Origin: Pseudomonas sp. PB106
Lineage (GTDB): Bacteria; Pseudomonadota; Gammaproteobacteria; Pseudomonadales; Pseudomonadaceae
Direction: 5' to 3'
DNA: 64,000 nt
NCBI RefSeq assembly: GCF_009764645.1
Contig: NZ_RWIM01000061.1
Span: 1-64,000, forward strand
Position 1 is the first letter of the stretch; the number at the start of each line of letters is the position of its first letter. The position numbers and the translations under genes were made by a program. The notes beneath the pieces were generated by a model that saw only the letters and a program-made list of their open reading frames with translations, had not been told where the DNA came from and ran no database searches. This document shows positions 41,930 to 51,475 of this stretch, in pieces.

Positions 41930-42946
41930 TTGTTCACTGGACGGTTGCTTGGGCTCGTGATTCTGGGTGGCCTATTGGCTGGCTGCGGCAATGGCGATTC
42001 CACTGAGGGTTTCGGTGGGCCGACCATGGGCAGCACGTACTCGATCAAGTATGTGCGCCACGCCGACATGCCTGACGCGACGCAGGTTCGCCGTGAAGTG
42101 GAGAGCATCCTCGGCGAAGTTGATCGGCAGTTATCCACTTATCGCAATGATTCGGACATCGAGCGCTTCAACGCTTTGCCCGCGAGCAGCTGTCAGAAAA
42201 TGCCGGCATCTGTGCTTGAACTGATCCGCGTTGGCGAGCAGCTGTCAGCGCAAAGCGAAGGTTCCTACGACCTTACCCTGGAGCCGCTGATGAATCTCTG
42301 GGGCTTCGGCCCGCAAGGACGCGAAGAGAAAGTCCCTGACGCCGATGCACTGGCTGAGGTGATGTCGCGCGTTGGTTATCAGCATTTGCAAATCAATGGC
42401 GATCAGTTGTGCAAAGACGCCGCCGTCGAAGTCGACTTCAACAGCATCGCCGCCGGTTATGCCGTCGACGCCATTGCGGCCCGACTCGACGCCATGGGCA
42501 TCCACAACTACCTCGCCGAAGCCACCGGTGAATTAAAAGCCAAAGGCAAAAAACTCGACGGCTCACCGTGGCGCGTTGCCTTGGAAGAGCCTCGCGAAGA
42601 TCAGCAGGTCGCCGAACGCGTCATTAATGTCGATGGCTACGGCGTTTCCACGTCCGGCGACTATCGCAACTATTTCCTGCAGGATGGCCGGCGTTATTCC
42701 CACACCTTCGATGCGCGCAGCGGTGCACCGGTCCTACACGACCTGGCGTCAGTCACAGTGATTCATCCTTCAGCGTTGATGGCCGATGGACTATCGACGC
42801 TGTTGCTTATTCTTGGCCCCGAACGGGCTTGGGACTATGCCGAAAAACATGACATTGGTGCATTCTTTGTCATGCGTGCCGATACAGGTTTTGTCGTCCG
42901 CACCAACAAGGCTTTCGAGCGCCTCAGTGGCAAGAAAACTGACTGA
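41930..42946 (+). CDS. apbE: FAD:protein FMN transferase (ApbE), lipoprotein
   Basis: Attaches FMN through phosphodiester bonds to Thr/Ser of target proteins such as NqrB, NqrC and RnfG in the periplasm. 338 residues from a TTG start; GGGGAG lies upstream, and the lipobox LLAGC puts the lipidated Cys at about 19. Motifs are GGPTMGSTYSIKY, DFNSIAAGYAVDAIA, EATGELKAKG, GYGVSTSGDYRNYF and SHTFDARSGAP with the Mg-binding region after it. In PAO1 it closes the nqr operon, followed by nqrM. Here neither nqrA-F nor nqrM is present; sth follows directly. Its target must be coded elsewhere. Confidence 0.92.
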   Translation: MFTGRLLGLVILGGLLAGCGNGDSTEGFGGPTMGSTYSIKYVRHADMPDATQVRREVESILGEVDRQLSTYRNDSDIERFNALPASSCQKMPASVLELIRVGEQLSAQSEGSYDLTLEPLMNLWGFGPQGREEKVPDADALAEVMSRVGYQHLQINGDQLCKDAAVEVDFNSIAAGYAVDAIAARLDAMGIHNYLAEATGELKAKGKKLDGSPWRVALEEPREDQQVAERVINVDGYGVSTSGDYRNYFLQDGRRYSHTFDARSGAPVLHDLASVTVIHPSALMADGLSTLLLILGPERAWDYAEKHDIGAFFVMRADTGFVVRTNKAFERLSGKKTD

Positions 42947-43143
42947 GAACAATACGAAAGCTGGCGTTGTAGTGCAGGCAAAAGTAGCCTACGACGCGAC
43001 CAAGGGTTAATGTGCGCGGCGTTGACGCTTCTATAGACTGTGTCCGGGTTCTTGATTGACCCCCAATTGTTCCTTCGCGCCGCCGTTCGGCGTGATTTAG
43101 CCGTAGGTGCTGCTGGCACCGCGGCCTGTTCTGAGGAGTACGC

Positions 43144-44538
43144 ATGGCTGTCTACAACTACGACGTGGTGGTGCTGGGTTCCGGCCCGGCGGGAGAAGGC
43201 GCGGCAATGAACGCCGCCAAAGCAGGGCGCAAGGTCGCGATGGTCGACAGCCGTCGCCAGGTCGGCGGTAACTGCACCCACCTCGGCACCATTCCGTCCA
43301 AGGCACTGCGTCACTCGGTGCGGCAGATCATGCAGTTCAACACTAACCCTATGTTCCGGGCGATCGGCGAGCCACGCTGGTTCTCCTTTCCGGACGTGTT
43401 GAAAAGCGCCGAGAAAGTCATTTCCAAACAAGTCGCTTCGCGTACCGGCTACTACGCCCGCAACCGCGTCGACGTGTTCTTCGGCACAGGCAGCTTCGCC
43501 GACGAGCAAACCATCGAAGTGGTCTGCGCCAACGGTGTGGTCGAGAAACTGGTGGCCAAGCACATCATCATCGCCACCGGTTCGCGCCCATATCGCCCGG
43601 CGGACATCGATTTTCACCACCCGCGGATCTACGATAGCGACACCATCCTCAGCCTCGGCCACACCCCGCGCAAACTGATCGTTTACGGCGCCGGCGTGAT
43701 CGGTTGCGAATACGCGTCGATCTTCAGCGGTCTGGGTGTGCTGGTCGAGCTGGTCGATAACCGTGGTCAGTTGCTGAGCTTCCTTGACTCGGAAATCTCC
43801 CAGGCGTTGAGCTACCACTTCAGCAACAACAACATTACCGTGCGTCACAACGAGGATTACGATCGCGTCGAAGGCGTCGATAACGGCGTGATCCTGCATC
43901 TGAAATCGGGCAAGAAGATCAAGGCCGACGCCTTGCTCTGGTGCAACGGCCGTACCGGCAACACCGATACGCTGGGTCTGGAAAACATCGGCGTCAAGGT
44001 CAACAGCCGTGGCCAGATCGAAGTCGACGAGGCGTACCGCACCTGCGTACCGAACATCTACGGTGCTGGTGACGTGATCGGCTGGCCAAGCCTGGCCAGT
44101 GCCGCCCACGACCAGGGTCGTTCCGCCGCTGGCAGCATCGTTGATAACGGTAGCTGGCGTTTCGTGAATGACGTGCCAACCGGCATCTATACGATTCCGG
44201 AGATTAGTTCGATCGGCAAGAACGAGCAGGAGCTGACCCAGGCCAAAGTGCCTTACGAAGTCGGCAAGGCGTTCTTCAAGAGCATGGCGCGTGCGCAGAT
44301 CGCCGGCGAGCCGCAAGGCATGCTGAAGATCCTGTTCCACCGTGAAACCCTGGAAGTATTGGGCGTTCACTGCTTCGGTTATCAGGCGTCGGAGATCGTT
44401 CACATCGGTCAGGCGATCATGAACCAGCCGGGCGAGCTGAATACCCTGAAGTACTTCGTCAACACGACGTTCAACTACCCGACCATGGCCGAAGCCTATC
44501 GGGTAGCGGCGTACGACGGCCTCAACCGGCTTTTTTGA
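43144..44538 (+). CDS. sthA: Soluble pyridine nucleotide transhydrogenase
   Basis: FAD enzyme that moves reducing equivalents between NADPH and NAD+. 464 residues of the pyridine nucleotide-disulfide oxidoreductase fold: [20 protein letters not shown], then [18 protein letters not shown]. There the second cysteine of the usual redox pair is replaced by Thr, the mark of Sth versus lipoamide dehydrogenase. The NAD motif is [14 protein letters not shown], and FAD binding ends with IYGAGDVIG. The ATG at 43144 has TGAGGAG upstream. Also called sth. Monocistronic; convergent with the glycerophosphodiesterase. Confidence 0.96.
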   Translation: MAVYNYDVVVLGSGPAGEGAAMNAAKAGRKVAMVDSRRQVGGNCTHLGTIPSKALRHSVRQIMQFNTNPMFRAIGEPRWFSFPDVLKSAEKVISKQVASRTGYYARNRVDVFFGTGSFADEQTIEVVCANGVVEKLVAKHIIIATGSRPYRPADIDFHHPRIYDSDTILSLGHTPRKLIVYGAGVIGCEYASIFSGLGVLVELVDNRGQLLSFLDSEISQALSYHFSNNNITVRHNEDYDRVEGVDNGVILHLKSGKKIKADALLWCNGRTGNTDTLGLENIGVKVNSRGQIEVDEAYRTCVPNIYGAGDVIGWPSLASAAHDQGRSAAGSIVDNGSWRFVNDVPTGIYTIPEISSIGKNEQELTQAKVPYEVGKAFFKSMARAQIAGEPQGMLKILFHRETLEVLGVHCFGYQASEIVHIGQAIMNQPGELNTLKYFVNTTFNYPTMAEAYRVAAYDGLNRLF

Positions 44539-44580
44539 CGGGCTCCGGCCGGTGGCCTGAGCCGGCCGGGGAGACCGATT

Positions 44581-45303
44581 TCAGCAATTCTCGAGCGTGG
44601 CAGTGGCCAAACCGGGAAAGTCTGTAATCAGGCTGTCAACGCCGAAGTCGGCGAGTCTGCGCATCAGCGCAGGCTCGTTGACGGTCCACACCGACACATG
44701 CAGCCCTTGACGCTGCGCCTTCTGCAGGCGTTCCGGCGTACACAGCGTCCAATTCAGCGCCAGAATCTCACAGCCATAGCTTGCCGCGACCTTCAATGGG
44801 TCGAGCCAGGCGTACTCGGCGACCAACCCCCGCGACACATCCGGCACCAGATCCAGCGCAGCTTTCAGCACTTCCCGCGAACTCGAGGTGATTGTCACCT
44901 TGTCGAGCAGGCCATGGCGCTGGGCCATTTCGCGAATCGCCAGCACGGTGGTTGCGGCGCGGGTGCGTGAAGCGCTTTTGACTTCCAGTTGCCAGTGCTC
45001 GAAATCACACTTTTCGAACAACTCTTCCAGCGTCGGAATCGGGCACGGCTTGATCCAGCCCGGGCCACCCTTGCGCGCGTCGTAGGTCACCAGTTCGGCG
45101 GCGGTGTGTTCGACGACTTTGCCGCGCCGTTCCGTGGTGCGCTTGAGAGTCGGGTCGTGGATGACCATCAACTCGCCGTCCTTGGACAGGTGCAGATCCA
45201 GTTCGCAGCGGCGCACGCCGTGCTTGAGACATTCCTGAAAGCTGCTCAGGGTATTTTCCGGTGCTTCGCCCTTGGCGCCGCGGTGGCCGTAGATGAGGGT
45301 CAC
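44581..45303 (-). CDS. Glycerophosphodiester phosphodiesterase (cytoplasmic UgpQ type)
   Basis: Hydrolyses deacylated phospholipid headgroup diesters to glycerol-3-phosphate and alcohol. 240 residues of GDPD TIM barrel: YGHRGAKGEAPENTLSSF with catalytic His, CELDLHLSKDGELMVIHDPTLKRTT with the metal-binding Glu/Asp and second His, LEVKSA, and a C-terminal TVNEPALMRRLADFGVDSLITDFP. No signal peptide, so cytoplasmic. It starts with GTG after AAGGAAG. The PilZ gene lies 14 bp upstream in the same direction, suggesting one transcript. Confidence 0.9.
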   Translation of the reverse strand: MTLIYGHRGAKGEAPENTLSSFQECLKHGVRRCELDLHLSKDGELMVIHDPTLKRTTERRGKVVEHTAAELVTYDARKGGPGWIKPCPIPTLEELFEKCDFEHWQLEVKSASRTRAATTVLAIREMAQRHGLLDKVTITSSSREVLKAALDLVPDVSRGLVAEYAWLDPLKVAASYGCEILALNWTLCTPERLQKAQRQGLHVSVWTVNEPALMRRLADFGVDSLITDFPGLATATLENC

Positions 45304-45317
45304 GGTTCTTCCTTAAA

Positions 45318-45899
45318 TTAAATGCCTGATTCGTTCTGTTCGCGGGCCAGACGTCGTTCCTGGGCCTGCTTTTGCAAGATATAGCGGGCGAGCAACTGGC
45401 GCTGGGCGTCGGTCAGGTGTTCAAACTCTGTGCCGACGTCGTAACCGTCGCCCTTGCGGTCGCAATGGGTGACGCGGGCGCGCAGCAGCAGGCCCAGCGC
45501 TTGCGGCATCAGCACCAGTTTCACCGACAGGTGAGCACCAGCGGCGATGGGCGTCGGGTGCTGAAAGTCGACGCCGCCTTCGGAAATGATCACCGGTTGC
45601 GGCTCGCCGATCTGGCCGAGCACGGTCAGGGCGACCACCTGGCTGAGCAGGTCGATGCGTTTGTTCTGGGATTTCAGGAACGCAGCAATGGCGCGGTCGC
45701 GCTCGCTGATCTGGCGCAACAGGTGCTGCGACTCGAATTCGCTCAGGTGCAGTTCGCTGAGCAGGTTGAAGAGCGGGGAAGCATCCTGCAACACTTCCTG
45801 GCCTGCGGCTTCGGGAGCGGACAGGGGCCGAATTTCCAGTGCGATCGTGTCCTCGATACGGTAGTATTCGCGGCGATCTTCTTCATCTAATGTCGACAT
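45318..45899 (-). CDS. PilZ domain protein with N-terminal extension
   Basis: A 193-residue soluble protein. The N-terminus carries RREYYRIEDTIALEIRP, a c-di-GMP-binding type arginine patch, followed by a helical middle (LLSELHLSEFESQHLLRQISERDRAIAAFL) and a C-terminal PilZ barrel with IISEGGVDFQHPTPIAAGAHLSVKLVL. The RxxxR and [D/N]xSxxG motifs are not in the usual single-domain order, so c-di-GMP binding is likely but not certain. Same family position as in PAO1, between lolC and the glycerophosphodiesterase. Confidence 0.82.
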   Translation of the reverse strand: MSTLDEEDRREYYRIEDTIALEIRPLSAPEAAGQEVLQDASPLFNLLSELHLSEFESQHLLRQISERDRAIAAFLKSQNKRIDLLSQVVALTVLGQIGEPQPVIISEGGVDFQHPTPIAAGAHLSVKLVLMPQALGLLLRARVTHCDRKGDGYDVGTEFEHLTDAQRQLLARYILQKQAQERRLAREQNESGI

Positions 45900-45993
45900 G
45901 GCGAACCCATGGTAGCGGCGGTGGTCTGAGTGTAAAGCTGGTTATCGACCCCCGCCACAAGGACGTTCCTTTTCCCTCCGAACAAGCCCCGAC

Positions 45994-47244
45994 ATGTTCA
46001 GACCTCTCTTCGTATTTATCGGCACGCGTTATACCCGTGCAAAGCGTCGCAATCATTTTGTGTCATTCATTTCCCTGACTTCGATGATCGGGCTCGCCCT
46101 TGGCGTGGTCGTGATGATCGTCGTGCTGTCGGTGATGAATGGCTTCGATCATGAGATGCGCACCCGCGTGCTGGGCATGGTGCCCCACGCGACCATCGAA
46201 TCCACTGAGCCAATCAACGATTGGCAAAGCCTGGCCACCAAGGTCAAGCAGAACCCGCAGGTGACGGCCGTCGCGCCGTTCACCCAGATGCAGGGCTTGC
46301 TGACCAATAACGGTCAGGTGTCCAAGGTGTTGCTCAACGCCATCGACCCTGCGCTCGAGCGCAACGTGTCGATCATCGACAACTTCATGAAGCAGGGCAA
46401 ACTCGACGATTTGACGCCGGGCAGCTTCGGCATCGTCATCGGCGACAAGGCCGCGACCAAGCTCGGCGTCGGCATCGGTGACAAGGTCACCTTCGTCGCG
46501 CCGGAGGTCAGCGTGACCCCGGCCGGGATGTTCCCGCGCATGAAGCGCTTCACCGTCGTCGGCATTTTCCATGTTGGCGCTGGTGAGCTCGATGGCTATC
46601 TGGGCGTCACCAACCTGCAGGATCTGGCGAAAATGCACCGCTGGAAGCCGGATCAGGTGCAGGGCTTGCGTCTCAAGTTCGACGACCTGTTCCAGGCGCC
46701 GCGTGAGGCATGGAACATCGCCCAGCAACTTGGCGAAGACCATTACTACGCCCGCGACTGGACCCGCACCCACGGCAATCTGTATCAGGCGATCCGCATG
46801 GAAAAAGCCATGATCGGCCTGCTGTTGCTGCTGATCGTCGCCGTCGCCGCGTTCAACATCATTTCCACGCTGGTGATGGTGGTCAACGACAAGAAGGGCG
46901 ACATCGCTATTCTGCGCACGTTGGGTGCGACGCCGGGCACGATCATGCGCACGTTCATGGTGCAAGGCACGGTGATTGGCGTGGTCGGTACAGCGATTGG
47001 CGCGGTGGTCGGGATTTTCGCGGCGCTCAACGTCAGCGCGGCGATCTCGGCACTGGAAGGCCTGATCGGCCACAAATTCCTTAATGCTGACGTGTATTTC
47101 ATTGATTATCTTCCGTCGCAGGTGCAGAGCCAGGACGTGGTCATGGTCTGCGCGGCGGCGTTGGTTCTGAGTTTCCTCGCCACCCTGTATCCCGCCTGGC
47201 GTGCCGCACGCACCCAGCCGGCGGAGGCGCTACGTTATGAGTGA
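45994..47244 (+). CDS. lolC: Lipoprotein-releasing system permease LolC
   Basis: Inner-membrane subunit of LolCDE, which extracts outer-membrane lipoproteins and gives them to LolA. 416 residues: N-terminal helix ([30 protein letters not shown]), a large periplasmic domain (about 50-265) and three C-terminal helices with the FtsX/MacB-like [19 protein letters not shown] coupling segment. First gene of lolC-lolD-lolE; its stop overlaps the lolD start. LolC and LolE are assigned by order and comparison; they are close paralogues. Confidence 0.94.
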   Translation: MFRPLFVFIGTRYTRAKRRNHFVSFISLTSMIGLALGVVVMIVVLSVMNGFDHEMRTRVLGMVPHATIESTEPINDWQSLATKVKQNPQVTAVAPFTQMQGLLTNNGQVSKVLLNAIDPALERNVSIIDNFMKQGKLDDLTPGSFGIVIGDKAATKLGVGIGDKVTFVAPEVSVTPAGMFPRMKRFTVVGIFHVGAGELDGYLGVTNLQDLAKMHRWKPDQVQGLRLKFDDLFQAPREAWNIAQQLGEDHYYARDWTRTHGNLYQAIRMEKAMIGLLLLLIVAVAAFNIISTLVMVVNDKKGDIAILRTLGATPGTIMRTFMVQGTVIGVVGTAIGAVVGIFAALNVSAAISALEGLIGHKFLNADVYFIDYLPSQVQSQDVVMVCAAALVLSFLATLYPAWRAARTQPAEALRYE

Positions 47245-47935
47245 GTCGGGCATGAGTGAAAAAGCAATCTTGAGCTGCCGCAACCTGGGCAAATCCTACG
47301 AGGAAGGCCCGGAATCGGTAGAAGTCCTCGCCGGTCTGCAACTGGAGTTGCAACCGGGTGAGCGTGTGGCGATTGTCGGTACCTCGGGTTCGGGCAAAAG
47401 TACCTTGCTCAACCTGCTCGGTGGTCTGGACACGCCAACCCAGGGCAGCGTCTGGCTCGACGGTGAAGAGCTGTCGGCCTTGAGCGAGAAGAAGCGTGGC
47501 CTGCTGCGTAACCGGTCGCTCGGTTTCGTCTACCAGTTCCACCACCTGCTGCCGGAATTCACTGCGCTGGAAAATGTGTGCATGCCGCTGCTGATCGGCA
47601 AGACGCCGATCCCGGAAGCGCGTCAGCGCGCCACGGCATTGCTGGAGCGCGTCGGCCTCGGCCATCGTCTCGAGCACAAACCGTCGGAACTGTCCGGTGG
47701 TGAGCGTCAACGTGTGGCCATCGCCCGCGCGCTGGTGAACAAGCCAGGCCTGGTGATGCTCGACGAGCCGACCGGCAACCTCGACTCCCACACCGGCCAG
47801 GGCATTCAGGATTTGATGCTGGAACTCAGCACCTCGATGCGCACCGCGTTCCTGGTGGTGACCCACGACATGAACCTCGCCCGCCAGATGGACCGCGTTC
47901 TGCATTTGCAGGATGGCTGCCTGACCCCCATCTGA
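47237..47935 (+). CDS. lolD: Lipoprotein-releasing system ATPase LolD
   Basis: ATPase that drives LolCE. 232 residues: Walker [19 protein letters not shown]-loop [18 protein letters not shown], the LolD signature [18 protein letters not shown], Walker [14 protein letters not shown] and switch His in [10 protein letters not shown]. The ATG at 47237 overlaps lolC by 8 bp and has GGAGG ten bases upstream; an ATG five codons on (47252) gives the more usual 227-residue length. A terminator-like hairpin lies between lolD and lolE. Confidence 0.95.
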   Translation: MSESGMSEKAILSCRNLGKSYEEGPESVEVLAGLQLELQPGERVAIVGTSGSGKSTLLNLLGGLDTPTQGSVWLDGEELSALSEKKRGLLRNRSLGFVYQFHHLLPEFTALENVCMPLLIGKTPIPEARQRATALLERVGLGHRLEHKPSELSGGERQRVAIARALVNKPGLVMLDEPTGNLDSHTGQGIQDLMLELSTSMRTAFLVVTHDMNLARQMDRVLHLQDGCLTPI

Positions 47936-47944
47936 TTGGCTGAA

Positions 47945-47978
47945 ACCCGGCGCCGGAAACGGCGTCGGGTCTTTTATT
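47945..47978 (+). terminator. Terminator-like hairpin between lolD and lolE
   Basis: Ten-bp stem (47945-47954 with 47961-47970, one G-T pair), six-base loop and a T-rich run. It ends about 20 bp before the lolE ATG, so it could lower or condition lolE transcription. Confidence 0.75.
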
Positions 47979-47998
47979 TTTATACGGTGCCCCAGCGA

Positions 47999-49243
47999 AT
48001 GTTCAGACCGTTATCGATCTTTATCGGCACGCGCTATACCCGCGCCAAGCGCCGCAATCGCTTCGTTTCGTTCATTTCGATGACCTCGATGATCGGCCTT
48101 GCCCTCGGCGTGCTGGCAATGATCGTGGTGTTGTCGGTAATGAACGGCTTCCAGCGCGAAATGAGTTCGCGCATCCTCGGCATGGTGCCGCACGCGACCA
48201 TCGTTGGCGTCAAGCCGATTGATGACTGGCAGCCGGTGGCCGCCGCTGCAATGAAAAATCCTGAAGTGACCGCCGCCGTGCCGTTCACTGAGATGGAAGG
48301 CATGCTCTCCTATAAGGGCTTGATGCAGCCGATCCAGATCAGCGGCGTCGATCCGGCGCAGGAAGGCAAGGTCTCGATCGTCGCCCAGCACATTGTGCAG
48401 GGCCGTCTCGACGCGTTGAAACCGGGCGAGTTCGGCGTGGTGATCGGTGAGATCACGGCGCGGCGTTTCCGCCTCAACGTTGGCGACAAGATCACCCTGA
48501 TCGTCCCGGAAGTCAGTACCGCACCGGGCGGCATTACCCCGCGCATGCAGCGTCTGAACGTGGTCGGCGTGTTCAAGGTCGGCGCTGAACTGGACGGCTC
48601 GATGGGCCTGATCCACGTCGCCGATGCCGCGACCATGCAGCACTGGGAACCGAATCAGGTGCAGAGCGTGCGTCTGGCGGTGAAAGACCTGTACGCGGCG
48701 CCGAAAGTCTCCTCGGACATCGCCGCCGGTTTGGGCGCCGAGTTCAAGGCTGACGACTGGACGCATACTCAGGGCAGCCTGTTCAGCGCGATGAAAATGG
48801 AAAAAACCATGATCGGCCTGCTGTTGCTGATGATCGTCGCGGTGGCGGCGTTCAACATCATCGCGACCCTGATCATGGTGGTGAACGACAAGGGCGCGGA
48901 CATCGCGATCCTGCGCACCATCGGCGCCACGCCCCGGCAGATCATGGCGATCTTCATGGTGCAGGGCACGGTGATCGGGATTGTCGGCACCATTATTGGT
49001 GGCGTGTTGGGCGTAATCGCCGCGCTGAATGTCAGTCAGATCGTGGGCTGGATCGAGCGAGTCAGCGGGCAGCACATCTTCAGTTCCGATGTGTACTTCG
49101 TCAGCAATCTGCCGTCGGAGTTGCAGGGTGGGGATGTGCTGTTGATCTGCTCGGCGGGCTTTATCCTCAGCTTCCTGGCGACGGTATATCCGGCGTGGCG
49201 GGCGGCGAAGATCGAGCCGGCTCACGCGCTGAGATATTCGTAA
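47999..49243 (+). CDS. lolE: Lipoprotein-releasing system permease LolE
   Basis: Second membrane subunit of LolCDE, expected to bind the lipoprotein. 414 residues, very close to LolC along its length: the same [18 protein letters not shown] start, transmembrane helix with MNGFQREMSSRILGMVPHA, periplasmic domain, and three C-terminal helices with LRTIGATPRQIMAIFMVQG. The ATG at 47999 is chosen by alignment with LolC; the open frame back to 47936 passes through the hairpin and is not coding-like. Ends before a perfect palindrome. Confidence 0.94.
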   Translation: MFRPLSIFIGTRYTRAKRRNRFVSFISMTSMIGLALGVLAMIVVLSVMNGFQREMSSRILGMVPHATIVGVKPIDDWQPVAAAAMKNPEVTAAVPFTEMEGMLSYKGLMQPIQISGVDPAQEGKVSIVAQHIVQGRLDALKPGEFGVVIGEITARRFRLNVGDKITLIVPEVSTAPGGITPRMQRLNVVGVFKVGAELDGSMGLIHVADAATMQHWEPNQVQSVRLAVKDLYAAPKVSSDIAAGLGAEFKADDWTHTQGSLFSAMKMEKTMIGLLLLMIVAVAAFNIIATLIMVVNDKGADIAILRTIGATPRQIMAIFMVQGTVIGIVGTIIGGVLGVIAALNVSQIVGWIERVSGQHIFSSDVYFVSNLPSELQGGDVLLICSAGFILSFLATVYPAWRAAKIEPAHALRYS

Positions 49244-49252
49244 GCGACTCCA

Positions 49253-49285
49253 TGATCGTTCCCACGCTGAGCGTGGGAACGATCA
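49253..49285. repeat. Perfect 15-bp inverted repeat between lolE and copS
   Basis: Bases 49253-49267 and 49271-49285 are exact complements (core CGTTCCCACGC) around TGA. It overlaps the 3' end of the copS-like gene by three bases and may act as a transcript end barrier. It is distinct from families A-C. Confidence 0.85.
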
Positions 49286-50629
49286 GGTTCGAGGCAACTC
49301 AATCACAAACCGCGTCCAACCCGCCTCCGATTCGCAATGAATCTGCCCGCCATGGGCGCGGATGATCGACTGAGTAATCGCTAACCCCAACCCCGCATGC
49401 TCACTGCTGCCTTCCTGTCGCGCCGGATCCGCCCGATAAAACCGGTCGAACAAGCGTGGCAACAACTCCGCAGAAATCCCTTCACCGCTGTTCTCGACTG
49501 AAATGTGTACAGCGTTCACTTGGTCAGTGATCCGCAAACTCACATAGCCTTCGGCCGGGGTGAAGCGCAGGGCGTTATCCAGCAGATTCGACAAGGCCCG
49601 GCGCAACATGCTGCGATCACCCTCAATCTGTGCATTGCCTTCGCGGCTCAGCTTGACCCCGGCGTCTTCCGCCAACGGCGCAAAAAACTCCAGCAACACA
49701 TCGGTCTCGTCCGCCAATTCCAGCGGTTCGCGCTTGGGCATCAGCAAGCCGTGATCGGCCTTGGCCAGGTACAACATATCGTTGACCAGTTGCGCCATCC
49801 ATTGCAGTTCTTCGAGGTTGCTGTGCAGTGCTTCGCGGTAGTCCTCGATGGGCCGAGGGCGGGTGAGGGTGACCTGGGTGTGGGTCAGCAGGTTCGACAG
49901 CGGTGTGCGCAATTCATGGGCGATGTCGGCGGAGAATGCCGAGAGTCGCTGAAACGAGTCGTCGAGGCGTGCGAGCATGGCGTTGAAGCTGTGGGCCATT
50001 TCCGCAAGTTCTGGCGGCATTTGTTCTTCTGGCAGTCGGGCGTTGAGCGATTGAGCGGAAATCCCACGGGCGACTGCACTCATGCGCCGCAAGGGACGTA
50101 AACCGCTGCGGGCCGCCCAGGCGCCGAGCAACGCGGTGGCCAGCGCCGAGAGGCCGACGGTCAGCCAGATCAGGTGCTGCATGCGCTGCAGAAAGTGTTG
50201 GTGATGGGTGATGTCGAGCAGCAGCGTCAGTTGCGCCGAGTCGGCTTGGTCAGGGTAGAGGGGGGCGTTCAGCACGCGATAATCGGTGCCGCCGCTGCTG
50301 ACCGTCGACAGGCCGGGTTGTTGCGGTAAATCCACGGGAATCTGCGTCGAGCTGTCGTATCCGCGCTGACCGTCACGGCCAGTAATGCGCAAAGACAAGT
50401 CGGCCTGACGGCTCAGCTCATCCGCCAGCCGCGCCTCGCGCTGGGCAGGTTGAACATCCTGCAACGCACGGCGCAGACCGATCAGCTTGGCGTCCAGTTG
50501 TTGCTGGTCGAGTTCGATGAAGTGGGCTTCGCTGGCGCGGTTGAACAGTACCCCGGCGAACAGTGAAACCACGGCGGTACAGGCGGCAAACAGCAAGGCC
50601 AGACGCGAACTCAGGGACATGCGGCGCAT
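49283..50629 (-). CDS. copS: Heavy-metal-type sensor histidine kinase (CopS/CinS/CusS family)
   Basis: Membrane sensor that phosphorylates the adjacent regulator, probably in response to periplasmic copper. 448 residues: helix 1 (about 8-28), periplasmic sensor (about 30-160), helix 2, HAMP with RPLRRMSAVARGISAQSLNARL, the phosphoacceptor His238 in SADIAHELRTPLSNLLTHTQ, and a HATPase domain with LSNLLDNALRFTP, SVENSGEGI and GLGLAITQSIIRAHGG. The start overlaps the stop of copR by one base (TGATG), so translation is coupled. Copper specificity is inferred from the linked cupredoxin and PAO1 gene order. Confidence 0.88.
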   Translation of the reverse strand: MRRMSLSSRLALLFAACTAVVSLFAGVLFNRASEAHFIELDQQQLDAKLIGLRRALQDVQPAQREARLADELSRQADLSLRITGRDGQRGYDSSTQIPVDLPQQPGLSTVSSGGTDYRVLNAPLYPDQADSAQLTLLLDITHHQHFLQRMQHLIWLTVGLSALATALLGAWAARSGLRPLRRMSAVARGISAQSLNARLPEEQMPPELAEMAHSFNAMLARLDDSFQRLSAFSADIAHELRTPLSNLLTHTQVTLTRPRPIEDYREALHSNLEELQWMAQLVNDMLYLAKADHGLLMPKREPLELADETDVLLEFFAPLAEDAGVKLSREGNAQIEGDRSMLRRALSNLLDNALRFTPAEGYVSLRITDQVNAVHISVENSGEGISAELLPRLFDRFYRADPARQEGSSEHAGLGLAITQSIIRAHGGQIHCESEAGWTRFVIELPRT

Positions 50630-51309
50630 CAGGCGCTGCGCTCTTCAAGCACGTAACCCATGCCGCGTACGGTGTGGATCAGCTTGTCAGGGAATTCGTC
50701 GTCGATCTTCAGGCGCAAACGACGGATCGCCACTTCGATGACGTTGGTGTCGCTGTCGAAATTCATGTCCCAGACTTGTGAAGCGATCAGCGATTTCGGC
50801 AGCACCTCACCCTGGCGACGCAGCAGCATTTCCAGCAAGGCGAATTCCTTGGCGGTCAGGTCAATGCGCTGGCCACCGCGTTCAACCCGGCGGCGGATCA
50901 GATCAAGGCGCAGATCGGCCAGTTGCAGACTGGTTTCCTGGGGTATGGCGCTGCCACGGCGTAGCAGGCTGCGCACCCGCGCCAGCAGCTCGGAGAAGGC
51001 GAAAGGTTTGACCAGATAGTCGTCGGCGCCGAGTTCAAGTCCGTGAACCCTGTCCTCCACTGCGTCTTTAGCCGTAAGAAAAAGCACCGGCGTATCCAGC
51101 CCTGCTTCGCGCACGGCGTGGAGGATTTGCCAGCCATTGCGACCGGGCAGCATCACGTCGAGGATCAGCAGGGCGTAGTCTCCGCTCAACGCCAATTGTT
51201 GCCCGCTGTTGCCGTCGGCCACCAGTTCCGTGTTGAACCCGGCCTCGGTCAGCCCTTGGCGCAGGTATTGGCCGGTTTTCGCTTGGTCTTCGACGATCAA
51301 CAGTTTCAT
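50629..51309 (-). CDS. copR: OmpR-family response regulator (CopR type)
   Basis: DNA-binding regulator of the copper-type two-component system. 226 residues: receiver with acidic Glu8/Asp9, the phosphoacceptor Asp51 in [13 protein letters not shown] and Lys in [10 protein letters not shown], then an OmpR winged helix ([55 protein letters not shown]). The ATG at 51309 begins [10 protein letters not shown], standard for the family; the longer frame to 51381 runs into the regulatory region. Divergent from the cupredoxin gene, with a palindromic site in between. Confidence 0.9.
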   Translation of the reverse strand: MKLLIVEDQAKTGQYLRQGLTEAGFNTELVADGNSGQQLALSGDYALLILDVMLPGRNGWQILHAVREAGLDTPVLFLTAKDAVEDRVHGLELGADDYLVKPFAFSELLARVRSLLRRGSAIPQETSLQLADLRLDLIRRRVERGGQRIDLTAKEFALLEMLLRRQGEVLPKSLIASQVWDMNFDSDTNVIEVAIRRLRLKIDDEFPDKLIHTVRGMGYVLEERSA

Positions 51310-51381
51310 GGACGACTCGGGTTGGTTCGGGGGGTGTAGAAACAGACGCTTTATACCGTGACAGCCAGCAGCAAGCGTCAA

Positions 51382-51410
51382 CCTGACAAAGTTGTAATCT
51401 GCCTGTCAGG
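51382..51410. promoter_or_regulatory. Candidate CopR operator
   Basis: Perfect inverted repeat CCTGACA (51382-51388) / TGTCAGG (51404-51410) enclosing GTTGTAATC, which resembles copper-regulator boxes. It lies between copR and the cupredoxin gene and could control both. Confidence 0.55.
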
Positions 51411-51475
51411 TAGATGCCAGCGCAGGGCGGTTAAAGTTTCCCACAGGCTGAACCTTATCTTGTTGGAGAACGACC

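Noticed and set aside
44540..44572. GC-rich hairpin after sthA as a terminator
   Set aside because: The CCGGCCGG stem is strong but no T-run follows on either strand, so it is not listed as a terminator.
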